From JAGSOU01 sp049974865 (lineage in GTDB: Bacteria; Pseudomonadota; Alphaproteobacteria; Rhodobacterales; Rhodobacteraceae), in contig JBNGCX010000003.1 in NCBI GenBank assembly GCA_049974865.1, positions 36,473-100,472 of the forward strand: a stretch of 64,000 nucleotides of DNA, written 5' to 3'. How positions within the stretch are numbered: the stretch's first letter is position 1; every line of letters begins with the position of its first letter. Below the pieces are notes generated by a model that saw only the letters and a list, made by a program, of their open reading frames with translations, had not been told where the DNA came from and made no database searches. Positions 33,206-41,791 of the stretch are shown one piece after another. The position numbers and the translations under genes were made by a program.

Positions 33206-34237
33206 ATGCAGGAGAGCCCGACAGCGCAGAACAAGGTCGCACCAGCCAAGGTTCTCTCGGCAGCAGCCGATGGGGCGGCGGAGTTTTTCCGCTCGAACGG
33301 CGGCGATCTCGACTCGATCTTCGGCAATGCTGGGATCCGGGCGGATGATCTCGATGATCCGGTCAGGGAGCTGAACCTTTCACAATATTGCGGGATGTTC
33401 GAGATTGCCGCCGCCCAGACCGGGAACGACAATATCGGCCTGAGATTCGGTCAATCCTTCCAGCCCCGGCAACTCGGCATGCTGGGATACGCCGCGATTT
33501 CTTCGCCGACCCTTGCCGCGGCCTTGCGCAACATGGAAAGCCTGTTCCCGGCGCACCAGGAACAGAGCAGTTTCGGGCTGATCCAGGACGATGGCATCCT
33601 GTGGCTCAGCTACCGCATCCTGGACCCCCGCATCGAAAGACGCCGTCAGGATGCCGAACTCTCGCTCGGCATGTTCTGCAACGTGTTCAAATGCGCCCTC
33701 GGCCCGGATTGGCGACCGCTCGAGATTCGTTTCGAACATAACCGTCCGGACGGAGCGGGCGAGCATGAGCGGCTGTTCGGCGCCCCGGTTCAGTTCGGGC
33801 GGCGCACCAACGCGATCGCCTTTCGGCGTTCCGACCTTGATGCGCGCATGCCGACCTGCGACCCGTATCTCTTTTCCGTTGTGAAGGCGTTCCTGCAATC
33901 GCGCGTGACACAAGATCAGGACCCGGCTGATTTCGCCACGGTGGTGCGCAACGAAATCAAGATGCAGCTTGGCAGCACGGTGCCTTCGGTCTCCGAGATT
34001 GCCGCGATCCTGGGCCTGACGAGCCAGGAATTCCAGAAACGGCTGAGGCGCAACGGCCTGTCGTTCAACGATATCCTGCGTGCCGCACGTCACGAACTGG
34101 CCCTCCACTACCTGGCGGACCCGGAAATGCCGCTGACCGAGATCGCGTTGAATCTCGGCTATTCGGAGCTGTCCGCATTTTCCCGGGCGTTTCGCAGCTG
34201 GACCGGAATGAGCCCGCAGCGGTATCGCAGGACGTAA
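33206..34237 (+). CDS. AraC-family regulator of the BMC operon
   Basis: A 343-residue AraC protein. The N-terminal part (about 20-200) is of the Arabinose_bd type (FQPRQLGMLGYAAISSPTLA), and the C-terminal double HTH (about 240-343) contains PSVSEIAAILGLTSQEFQKR and LTEIALNLGYSELSAFSRAF. It is divergent from the ABC/BMC operon with a 246-base shared region, so it very likely senses the amino-alcohol substrate and activates the operon. The mycobacterial locus, as I recall, uses a GntR regulator, so this would be a replacement. Confidence 0.9.
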   Translation: MQESPTAQNKVAPAKVLSAAADGAAEFFRSNGGDLDSIFGNAGIRADDLDDPVRELNLSQYCGMFEIAAAQTGNDNIGLRFGQSFQPRQLGMLGYAAISSPTLAAALRNMESLFPAHQEQSSFGLIQDDGILWLSYRILDPRIERRRQDAELSLGMFCNVFKCALGPDWRPLEIRFEHNRPDGAGEHERLFGAPVQFGRRTNAIAFRRSDLDARMPTCDPYLFSVVKAFLQSRVTQDQDPADFATVVRNEIKMQLGSTVPSVSEIAAILGLTSQEFQKRLRRNGLSFNDILRAARHELALHYLADPEMPLTEIALNLGYSELSAFSRAFRSWTGMSPQRYRRT

Positions 34238-34408
34238 CCGCCCCCCGACCTGCCCGGCAAGAACGCCCTTGCACCGGCCTTCGCGCAATCGCGGACGCCG
34301 GCAGGTCTGAAGGTCAGTCCCGCCACTGAGAACCCGCGGGCAGGTTACGCCAGGTCGGGTTGCGCCCGTCGTCCGGCCGGGCGACGGTCGAGCCCTCTCA
34401 ACCGCCGT

Positions 34409-35032
34409 TCACTGAATGAAGGGCGTCGCGCCCGCGGCGAGAGACAGCACGATCAGGATCGTCAACGCCACCGAAAGCATGCCGAGCAGGAGGCCGATCA
34501 AGGAGACCAGCCCGTCCCGCTCCACGAGCCCGACTCCGCTGACAAATAGCGAGAGCGCCGGGAACCATCCGCTCAGCGGCACAGGCAGGAAAAGGGTGAA
34601 GGCCACGACGAACAGGGAAAAACCGAGCAGGCGCTCGTATCGAGGCGAGTACACCCAGGCGAGCTGAGGCCGCAGCACACGCTCGAGTCGGCGGGTCACC
34701 GGACGAAGTCGCAGCATGGTGCCCCGCAGCTTCCTTTCCTCGATCTTCCGCCGCACAAGACGCGCCGGAAGCTTCACGTGCGGAAACCCAAGCGCCATCT
34801 GGCCCGTAGTAATGAGAACGGGAAGAGCCGTGATCAGCGACGAGCCCGGCGGCAACGGCAGAAGCGTGACCAGTGAGAAGATCACGATCGCCCAGCCGTA
34901 AGACTTTTCGCCCAGTCCCTCCAGCAGATCACCGAGCATCAGGGAACCCGAGCGCTGCTGTTCACGCGACGTCCTGAGGATCGGCATCGACAGGGAGGGG
35001 CGCCGTCTGATCCTGTCGCTCGGCCTTTCCAT
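34409..35032 (-). CDS. ExoD-like membrane protein
   Basis: A 207-residue integral membrane protein of the ExoD (exopolysaccharide synthesis) family. It has LGDLLEGLGEKSYGWAIVIF and LPLPPGSSLITALPVLI near the first helices, then a charged loop RKIEERKLRGTMLRLRPVTR and three more hydrophobic helices. I chose the ATG at 35032 because an AGGAG lies 6 bases before it; another ATG two codons earlier would leave no spacing. The biochemical role of ExoD proteins is not known. It is 159 bases downstream of the C26 gene on the same strand. Confidence 0.85.
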   Translation of the reverse strand: MERPSDRIRRRPSLSMPILRTSREQQRSGSLMLGDLLEGLGEKSYGWAIVIFSLVTLLPLPPGSSLITALPVLITTGQMALGFPHVKLPARLVRRKIEERKLRGTMLRLRPVTRRLERVLRPQLAWVYSPRYERLLGFSLFVVAFTLFLPVPLSGWFPALSLFVSGVGLVERDGLVSLIGLLLGMLSVALTILIVLSLAAGATPFIQ

Positions 35033-35191
35033 CCTCATCTCCTGATTACTGGGGGATATATCGGTGCTGGCGACACCGTCTTCAACTGCCCTTGATGCAG
35101 ACAAACGGAAATGCCTCCGCGCTTCTCATTCAGGCCGACACCCCCGTGGCACCTGGAGTTGGGAACCGGGAGAGTGCCCATGTTGCAGGAT

Positions 35192-35911
35192 TTACCCGGA
35201 AATGTCGCCCGCTGCACCCAACTGATCCGCCTTTGCCCGGCGGGCGGCGGCAGCGGCCACAAGCGCACGAAAGATGGCGCGCTGCCTGCGGGCATAGATC
35301 AGGTGCTCGGGATGCCACTGGACCCCGACCGCAAAGGGTTCTTTGACCCGTTCGATCGCCTGGATCATACCGCCAAGGTCACGGGCCCCGACCCTCAGCC
35401 CGTCGCCAAGCCGGTCAATGGCCTGCGTGTGCAGCGCATTTACCCGCATGGGGGCCGCGCCGGCGATCTTGGCGAGGAGGCTGTCGCGCTCGATATGCAC
35501 CTCCTTGCGTGGAAGGATCGTCCGGACGAAATCGCTCTCGACGTATTGCGCGTAGGCATCCTGGTGCAGGTTGCCGCCCAAGGCGATATTCAGCATCTGT
35601 GCCCCGCGGCAGATTCCCAAGACGGGTTTGCCCGCCTTGATCGCCTCTTCGATGAGACCGCGTTCCAACGCGTCGCGATCCGGATCGAGCCGTGCCGCGA
35701 CCTTGAGATCGCCACCGTAGAGCCCGGGCGAGATATCGTCCCCGCCGCCCACGATCACGCCGTCCACGGCCGAGATGTCGGAATCGCGCCGCGTGTTCCA
35801 GCGAACACCGCGCGCCCCGGCCAATCTCAGGTTCAACGCGATGAGCGGAAAGATCCGCCACCCAGACCTGGTCGAGGTCGTCACGCCGATCCGTGGTCTC
35901 ACCTTTCCCAA
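35192..35911 (-). CDS. Class-I glutamine amidotransferase-like (C26) hydrolase
   Basis: A 239-residue gamma-glutamyl-hydrolase-type protein. The nucleophile elbow is LGICRGAQM with Cys101, and the His/Glu pair is in QWHPEHL (His200, Glu202). The N-terminal GGGDDISP is typical of the C26 group (compare PuuD). It should cleave a gamma-glutamyl or similar amide. It overlaps the end of the amidoligase gene by 13 bases, a tight pairing I know from predicted amidoligase operons, where the hydrolase opposes or edits the ligase. Confidence 0.88.
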   Translation of the reverse strand: MGKVRPRIGVTTSTRSGWRIFPLIALNLRLAGARGVRWNTRRDSDISAVDGVIVGGGDDISPGLYGGDLKVAARLDPDRDALERGLIEEAIKAGKPVLGICRGAQMLNIALGGNLHQDAYAQYVESDFVRTILPRKEVHIERDSLLAKIAGAAPMRVNALHTQAIDRLGDGLRVGARDLGGMIQAIERVKEPFAVGVQWHPEHLIYARRQRAIFRALVAAAAARRAKADQLGAAGDISG

Positions 35912-36894
35912 ATATCGGCCCTCTCAAGAATGCCGTTCACGTCATGCGCCCAGTCGGGGCGGAGGGTGGTCAGGGCGGACCGGTGCGCAGCCCATGCTTC
36001 GGCCAATTGTTCCAGAAGTGACGGCCTTTCGGCGATCCGCTCGACAAGAACCCAGCGGTTCCATTCATAGGCGAAAGACCAGTCCGCCGCGCCCAACCCG
36101 GTTTCGGGCAGCCGGTAATGCCAGGTCGGCCGCCCGCCCTTGACCTGGCCTTCCGGCAGCGCTGCACGGACTTCGCCCGGAAAGAGATGCTCCAGGAGCG
36201 GCAGGAGGTCGAGCCCGTGATTGCGCGAAGGCACAAGTTCCAGATAGGCGTCGCGCAAGTCACTCAGACTCCATCCAGCGCCTTCTTCCGCGGCCCGGTC
36301 CACGAAGGAACGCGGCCAAGGGTCCACGAAAGGCAAGAGCCGCCGCGAGATATCCGGCGGATCGGATGCCCGCAACCACTGCTCCACCAGCGCAAAGGCC
36401 CGAACGACCGGGACAATGAACTCCGCCGTCTCCGAGGCGACCTCCGGGTTGAGATGCACACCAAAGGCCAGCAGGACACCTTCTTCGGAACCCAGCGCTC
36501 CGGCCTCGTTCAAAGCGGCCATAAGCCGGTCGATCTCCGGCAGATCGCTGGGCGGCAAGGGTGGCGTGACGATTTCCACGGGCACCACTTCGCGCGACAG
36601 ATCCAGCAGCTTGTCGGCCAGCGGGGACTCCCCCTGCCCCTTCAGGGCCGTGTCGAGTTCAACCTGAACATCCCCGAGGCTGCCGCCCTCGACCACCAGA
36701 TCGTGCGGAGCGCGCGTGTTGACCGTTCCACCCCACAGGTCCTTGACGACCTCCGCCGCGTCACCTTCGGCCAAACCGGAGAACTCGATCTCGACGCCGG
36801 TCTGGCGCTCGCGCCCATCGGAATGGGTGGGGCGTGGGAGCGGCCAGAAGTGCCCAAGCGGGATCCTTTCGACCAGTGTCGCGAACTCGCTCAT
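35899..36894 (-). CDS. Putative amidoligase
   Basis: A 331-residue protein that fits the amidoligase-2 family, glutamine-synthetase-fold ligases predicted to join amines to carboxylates. Visible blocks are TGVEIEFSGLAEGDAAEVVK, GGSLGDVQVELDTAL, PVEIVTPPLPPSDLPEIDRL and AFGVHLNPEVASETAEF, in which acidic/His residues would hold ATP-Mg. It is coupled to the C26 hydrolase. The product is unknown; possible substrates are peptides, polyamines or a cell-surface polymer (an ExoD-like gene is next). It was probably named hypothetical elsewhere. Confidence 0.8.
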   Translation of the reverse strand: MSEFATLVERIPLGHFWPLPRPTHSDGRERQTGVEIEFSGLAEGDAAEVVKDLWGGTVNTRAPHDLVVEGGSLGDVQVELDTALKGQGESPLADKLLDLSREVVPVEIVTPPLPPSDLPEIDRLMAALNEAGALGSEEGVLLAFGVHLNPEVASETAEFIVPVVRAFALVEQWLRASDPPDISRRLLPFVDPWPRSFVDRAAEEGAGWSLSDLRDAYLELVPSRNHGLDLLPLLEHLFPGEVRAALPEGQVKGGRPTWHYRLPETGLGAADWSFAYEWNRWVLVERIAERPSLLEQLAEAWAAHRSALTTLRPDWAHDVNGILERADIWER

Positions 36895-36977
36895 CCGTCA
36901 CTCCTTGCCACGCCGAACATCCCTGGCATCTGACCCGATGCCGGCCAGAGCGTCTCGGCATCTGAGCAAATGGCCGG

Positions 36978-37223
36978 CTATCCCCCCTCCAGCCGGGCCA
37001 GCAGCACGACCTCGCTGTCCTCCTTGATCGGCGTGAACCAGCTGTCGTTGTACAAAAGCCCATCGATCGCGACGGACACGCCCCTTTCAAGCTGGGGCCG
37101 GAGGGCCGGGTAGCGTTCGGCCAGACCGTCCAGCAATTCGCGCAGGGTGCTGGCCTCTATCTCCACCTCGGACTGGTCGCCTATGGCGGAAGCGAGCGAC
37201 CCCCAGAGCCGGACCTGAACCAT
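36978..37223 (-). CDS. MoaD/ThiS-like sulfur carrier
   Basis: An 81-residue beta-grasp protein ending in Gly-Gly (LLARLEGG), the residue pair that is adenylated and thiocarboxylated. It resembles MoaD/ThiS. Its position 16 bases after a molybdenum-hydroxylase large subunit suggests service to that enzyme or its cofactor. No E1-like activating protein is encoded nearby, so a genomic MoeB would have to act. Confidence 0.85.
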   Translation of the reverse strand: MVQVRLWGSLASAIGDQSEVEIEASTLRELLDGLAERYPALRPQLERGVSVAIDGLLYNDSWFTPIKEDSEVVLLARLEGG

Positions 37224-37239
37224 CGGCCTCGTGCCCCTG

Positions 37240-39489
37240 CTACTTGGACCGTATCGCCGCGAGCACCTTGGGCGGCGACAAGGGAAGGTCGGTCATGCGC
37301 ACGCCCGCGGCATCGGACACCGAGTTGGCGACCGCGGCAAGCGGTGGCACGATCGAGGTCTCGCCCACGCCACGGACGCCATACGGGTGGCCCGGATTGG
37401 GAATTTCGAGGATCACCGTGTCGATCATCGGCAGATCCGAGGCGACCGGGATGCGGTAGTCGAGGAAACCGGGGTTCTGAAGGGTGCCGTCCTCTCCGTA
37501 GATGTATTCCTCGTTGAGCGCCCAGCCGATCCCCTGCGCAGCGCCCCCTTGGAACTGCCCTTCGACATATTCCGGGTGGACGGCCTTGCCCGCGTCCTGG
37601 AACACGGTGTAGCGAAGGATCTTCACCGCGCCGGTCTCCGGGTCCACCTCGGTATCCACCATGTGGGTGGCAAAGCTGACGCCGGCGCCCTCGGCATTGA
37701 CCTCGAAATGCCCGGCGATGGGGCCGCCGGTATTCGAGGCAATGGCGGCGATCTCCCCGAGCTTCATCGGCGGGAACTCCCCGGCATTGGGGCCCGACGG
37801 CTTGGCCGCGCCGTCCTCCCAGACAACGGCTTCCTCGTCGATGCCCCACACTTTCGCCGCGCGTCGGCACATCTCGCGCTTGGCGGCACGGGCGGCCTCG
37901 ATCGTGGCAAGGCCCACTGCAAAGGTCACGCGGCTGCCATCGGTCACCTCGTTCTGGCCCAGCGATCCGGTATCGGCGATCACCGTGCGAACCTTGTCGT
38001 AGGGAATGCCCAGTTCTTCGGCCGCCATCATCGACATCGACGCACGCGAGCCGCCGATATCCGGGTTCCCTTCGGTGAGGGTCACCGTTCCGTCGGGGGT
38101 GATGTTCAGGCTCACGCAGGTGTCGCCACCGAAGTTGAACCAGAACCCGCAGGCCACGCCGCGCCCCTGGTTCGGCCCAAGCGGCGCGGTCCAATGGGGG
38201 TGATCCGTCGCGGCGCGCAGCGTCGCTTCAAGACCGATGGCGGGGTACGTCGGACCGTATGACGCCCGTGTGCCTTCGCGCGCGGCATTCCTGAGGCGCA
38301 CCTCGAGCGGATCAAGGCCAAACCCCTTGGCGAGTTCATCGATCGCGCTTTCGACTGCGAAGGCCGCCAACGGCGCGCCAGGCGCCCGGTAGGCCGCCTG
38401 TTTCGGCCGATTAGTCACCACGTCCCAGCCGATGGTCCTGACGTGTTCCAGATCGTAGGGTGCGAAGGCCGACATGGCCCCCATGTCCACGGGCGACCCG
38501 GGATAGGCGCCGCCCTGGTACCGCAGTTCAGCAGACCCGGCGGTGATACGGCCGTCCTTCGTCATGCCGATGCGCACGTCGATGGAGCTCGACGCCGTCG
38601 GCCCGGTGGCGCGCAGCACCTCGGAACGCGTCATGACCATCTTGACGGGCCGGCCTGCCTTCTTGGAGAGCATCAGCGCCACGGGTTCGAGAAAAACGGT
38701 GGTCTTTCCGCCGAAGCCGCCCCCGATCTCGGAGGCGGTCACGCGGAGCTTCCCCTGCTCAAGCCCGAGGATCGCGGCGCAGGTGTTGCGGACCATGTAG
38801 TGGCCCTGCGTGCAGCACCACAGGTCAGCCTGCCCGTCGGGACCCATGGAGGCAAGGCACGCGTGCGGCTCGATATACCCTTGGTGCGTGGCCTCGGTCC
38901 GGTAGGTGCGTTCGAGCACGCGGTCGGCCTTGGCCAGCCCGGCCTCGATATCGCCATGGCCGAACTGGCAGCGCGAGATGACATTGGCCGACATGCCCGG
39001 CGGCACGGTCTCGTTCGTGCGGCCCTCGTGCAGCACGGGTGCCCCGGGGGCCATGGCCTCGTCCACGTCGGTGACGTGGGGCAGCGGCTCGTATTCGACC
39101 TCAATCAGCTTCAGCGCCTGCTTGGCGATGGAGCCCGAGGTGGCAGCGACGGCCGCGACGGCATGGCCATCGTAGAGCGCCTTGGCCCCCGCCATGCAAT
39201 TGTCCAGCGTATCCGCGGTGGCTGCATCCTCCACGTCGCCGAAATCGGCCCGCGTGACGACGGCGTGCACGCCGGTCAGCGCCTCGGCCCTGGACGTGTC
39301 GATCGATTTGATGCGGGCGTGGGCATGGGGGCTGCGCAGGACCAGGCCCACCAGCATGCCGGGGGCCGACATGTCCGCGCCGTATCGGGCGCGGCCCGTG
39401 ACCTTGTCGATGCCATCGGGGCGGGGCGGCCTGGTGCCGACGATCTTGAAGTCACGCTTGTCGGTGTCCTGTTTGCTGTCGAGCGCCAT
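37240..39489 (-). CDS. Molybdenum hydroxylase large subunit (xanthine DH family)
   Basis: A 749-residue molybdopterin-binding subunit. The opening RPDGIDKVTGRARYGADM, the Gln-containing loop GGGFGGKTTVF and the catalytic Glu region GVRGVGETS near the C-terminus are all present. Enzymes of this type hydroxylate N-heterocycles, aldehydes or purines with water as oxygen donor. I see no CO-dehydrogenase active-site loop, so I do not call it coxL. The ATG at 39489 overlaps the iron-sulfur gene's stop; a GTG one codon upstream is possible. Confidence 0.92.
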   Translation of the reverse strand: MALDSKQDTDKRDFKIVGTRPPRPDGIDKVTGRARYGADMSAPGMLVGLVLRSPHAHARIKSIDTSRAEALTGVHAVVTRADFGDVEDAATADTLDNCMAGAKALYDGHAVAAVAATSGSIAKQALKLIEVEYEPLPHVTDVDEAMAPGAPVLHEGRTNETVPPGMSANVISRCQFGHGDIEAGLAKADRVLERTYRTEATHQGYIEPHACLASMGPDGQADLWCCTQGHYMVRNTCAAILGLEQGKLRVTASEIGGGFGGKTTVFLEPVALMLSKKAGRPVKMVMTRSEVLRATGPTASSSIDVRIGMTKDGRITAGSAELRYQGGAYPGSPVDMGAMSAFAPYDLEHVRTIGWDVVTNRPKQAAYRAPGAPLAAFAVESAIDELAKGFGLDPLEVRLRNAAREGTRASYGPTYPAIGLEATLRAATDHPHWTAPLGPNQGRGVACGFWFNFGGDTCVSLNITPDGTVTLTEGNPDIGGSRASMSMMAAEELGIPYDKVRTVIADTGSLGQNEVTDGSRVTFAVGLATIEAARAAKREMCRRAAKVWGIDEEAVVWEDGAAKPSGPNAGEFPPMKLGEIAAIASNTGGPIAGHFEVNAEGAGVSFATHMVDTEVDPETGAVKILRYTVFQDAGKAVHPEYVEGQFQGGAAQGIGWALNEEYIYGEDGTLQNPGFLDYRIPVASDLPMIDTVILEIPNPGHPYGVRGVGETSIVPPLAAVANSVSDAAGVRMTDLPLSPPKVLAAIRSK

Positions 39490-39968
39490 CACGATGCCTC
39501 CCGCATTTCCGCCGCCGCGGCGAGCACGGCGCGGATGATCTTGTCATACCCCGTGCAGCGGCACAGGTTGCCAGCCAGCCAGTAACGGACCTCTTCTTCG
39601 CTCGGGTCGGGGTTGCGTTCGAGAAGGGACCTGGCCGCCACCAGGATGCCCGGCGTACAGATGCCGCACTGCAGGGCGGCATGCTCGATGAACTTGCGCT
39701 GCAACGGGTGAAGGGTTTCGCCCTCGGCCATGCCCTCGATCGTTTCGACCGAGCGGCCCTCGACCTCGGCCCCGAGAACCAGGCAGGAGCAGACCAACCG
39801 GCCGTCCAGCGTAACCGAGCAGGCGCCGCAATCCCCCGTGCCGCAGCCCTCCTTCGCGCCGGTCAGGGACAGCCGGTCGCGCAGGACGTCGAGCAGCGAT
39901 TCACCGGCCTCGCAGAGAAACTCGACGGGATCGCCGTTGATGGTAGTCGTGACGTGCATCTTGCTCAT
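39489..39968 (-). CDS. Molybdenum hydroxylase [2Fe-2S] subunit
   Basis: A 159-residue iron-sulfur subunit with both clusters visible: plant-type site Cys42-x4-Cys47-x2-Cys50 with Cys62 (GCGTGDCGACS), and the second site Cys101/Cys104 (QCGICTPG) with Cys136/Cys138 (LCRCTGY). It passes electrons from Mo to FAD. It overlaps both neighbours. Confidence 0.96.
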   Translation of the reverse strand: MSKMHVTTTINGDPVEFLCEAGESLLDVLRDRLSLTGAKEGCGTGDCGACSVTLDGRLVCSCLVLGAEVEGRSVETIEGMAEGETLHPLQRKFIEHAALQCGICTPGILVAARSLLERNPDPSEEEVRYWLAGNLCRCTGYDKIIRAVLAAAAEMREAS

Positions 39969-40831
39969 TGTGCCGCACCTCCCGCGCGGTTCTTTGCGAT
40001 CAGGGCAGCCCGGCGGGCCAGAACGCCGGCCACATGAACGCGGAACTCGGCCGTGCCCCGTTTGTCGGAAATCGGCTTTGCCGCGGCCGAGCAGGCAGCG
40101 GCAAGCGCGTCGAGCGCGGCGTCGTCCAGGGATGTGCCAGTCAACGCCCGGGCCGCCTCTTCGACCAGCAGAACCTTGGGCGCCACCGCCCCAAGCGCCA
40201 CGCGCGCCTCGGTGCAGGTCCCGTCGGCGTCGAACTCAAGGAAAACACCGCACCCGACGACGGCGATGTCCATCTCCGTACGCGGAATGAAGCGCAGGTA
40301 GGCATCCGCGGAGCGTTCGGGGCGAGCGGGCAGAAAGATCGAAGTGATGAATTCGCCCCGGGCCAGCGTGGTCTGCCCCGGGCCTGACGGGATGTCGAGG
40401 ACGGGAACGTCGCGGGCCCCGCCCGGGCCGACGACCCGCGCCACCGCACCGGCGGTCACCATGGCCGGCACGCTGTCGGCGGAGGGCGAAGCATTGCACA
40501 GGTTCCCAGCCAGCGTTGCCCGCCCCTGGATCTGCGTCGATCCGATCAGGTTGACCGCCTCAACCACCCCGGGCCAATCCGCGGCAAGCCCCGTGTGCTC
40601 GCCCATTTCCGCACCAGAGACCGCCGCGCCGATCCGCCACCCGCCATCTTCACGGGCAATCTGATGAAGGTCGTCGATCCGCTTGATGTCGAGGATGCTT
40701 TCCGGTTCGGCCTGACCTGAACGCAACTGGACCAGAAGGTCCGTCCCCCCGGCCAGAATTCTACAGTCGCCGGTCTGTGCGGCCAGCAAGCCGACGGCCT
40801 CTTCGACGGTGGTTGGAGATAGATACTGCAT
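39965..40831 (-). CDS. Molybdenum hydroxylase FAD subunit
   Basis: A 288-residue CoxM/XdhA-type FAD protein with AGGTDLLVQLRSGQA and the FAD loop GSTQIQGRATLAGNLCNASP. It is the first gene of the transcript FAD - FeS - Mo - MoaD. The stop overlaps the FeS start by 4 bases. It completes the heterotrimer. Confidence 0.94.
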   Translation of the reverse strand: MQYLSPTTVEEAVGLLAAQTGDCRILAGGTDLLVQLRSGQAEPESILDIKRIDDLHQIAREDGGWRIGAAVSGAEMGEHTGLAADWPGVVEAVNLIGSTQIQGRATLAGNLCNASPSADSVPAMVTAGAVARVVGPGGARDVPVLDIPSGPGQTTLARGEFITSIFLPARPERSADAYLRFIPRTEMDIAVVGCGVFLEFDADGTCTEARVALGAVAPKVLLVEEAARALTGTSLDDAALDALAAACSAAAKPISDKRGTAEFRVHVAGVLARRAALIAKNRAGGAAQ

Positions 40832-41791
40832 TTTTGGCTTTCGGCACCTTCAGTTCGCGTTGACAACCTGGCGACCGCATTCCTGAGGCTGCTCACTTGG
40901 AAAGTGCTGCAACATCTCCCTCGGCACACAAACGCGGGGCAGGGTTTGCCTTCGTTGTCTGTCATTTGTCGCCAAAGCTCACGACTTTCTCAACCATAGA
41001 ATTCGGGATTCGCTCTGCGGCCAACGGCGTTTCCCCGTCTTCGCAAAGAATTCCGCCTCCTCCTGGGGCCGTCGAAGTGATGGCCTAGGACATCCATGGA
41101 CATGTCGATAGAGGAGCGCCCGGCTCTTCTCGAAAGGCCAGTTAGTGCTGGATGAAGCACGATGCTGCGGCATGACGCACAGCATGAAAGCGGGACTTCG
41201 GGGCGCCCGCATCGTCGGCGATACCGTTCGCGGTCAGAAGCGGCACGAGAACCCTGCTTCAGCGGGCTCGTTCCGCTTCCCGGATTTCTGCCTCGTCTTC
41301 ACGCCTTCGACGTTACGGTGAGCTTGCAATCCTCCGTCACGCAATGACTCCAATCTGTTCCATGGGGGCTGACGGGTCACACAACACGCGGGCTCACAAA
41401 CCCATCCAGTCGCATTGCGCGCCTGACAACCCTACGTCCGCGCAGCGTGAAGAACACCCCAAGAGAACACTCGTGCTGCCAGGGAATCACCGCACAGCGT
41501 CCAACGCCGAGGGAATTGCCGCACTTGTAAGAAAACTGGGAGCGGAGGTCCGATCCAGTCGCAGTCTGACCCGTTCACCTCGTGCGAATTGAGGGTTCGG
41601 AGGGCGGCCGTGGCAAAGGAGTTGGCGGGCGTGCCCAAGCGGCAGTCGCCCCCCAAGGCGCTGCTGCGTTATCGCTCCGGAGGGATGGAAAGCGGGCTTT
41701 CGTCAGGTTTACATCCTCCAGATTCCTCGTCCCAGAACCGATGCAAACGCTCCGCACGAAATCGCCGGGAATACGAGGTCGAGATGACGCG
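40832..41791. other. Gene-poor 960 bases
   Basis: No convincing gene is found on either strand between the FAD subunit start and the end of the lpdA operon. All frames are short, lack ribosome sites and do not use the local codon pattern, and base composition is lower in G+C than the flanks. It may be decayed DNA, and the promoter of the molybdenum hydroxylase operon must lie near its left end. I could not find a tRNA or terminal repeat in it. Confidence 0.55.

Noticed and set aside
37240..40831. Aerobic CO dehydrogenase (coxMSL)
   Set aside because: Subunit order FAD-FeS-Mo is similar, but I see no CoxL active-site Cys loop and no coxDEFG-type maturation genes.
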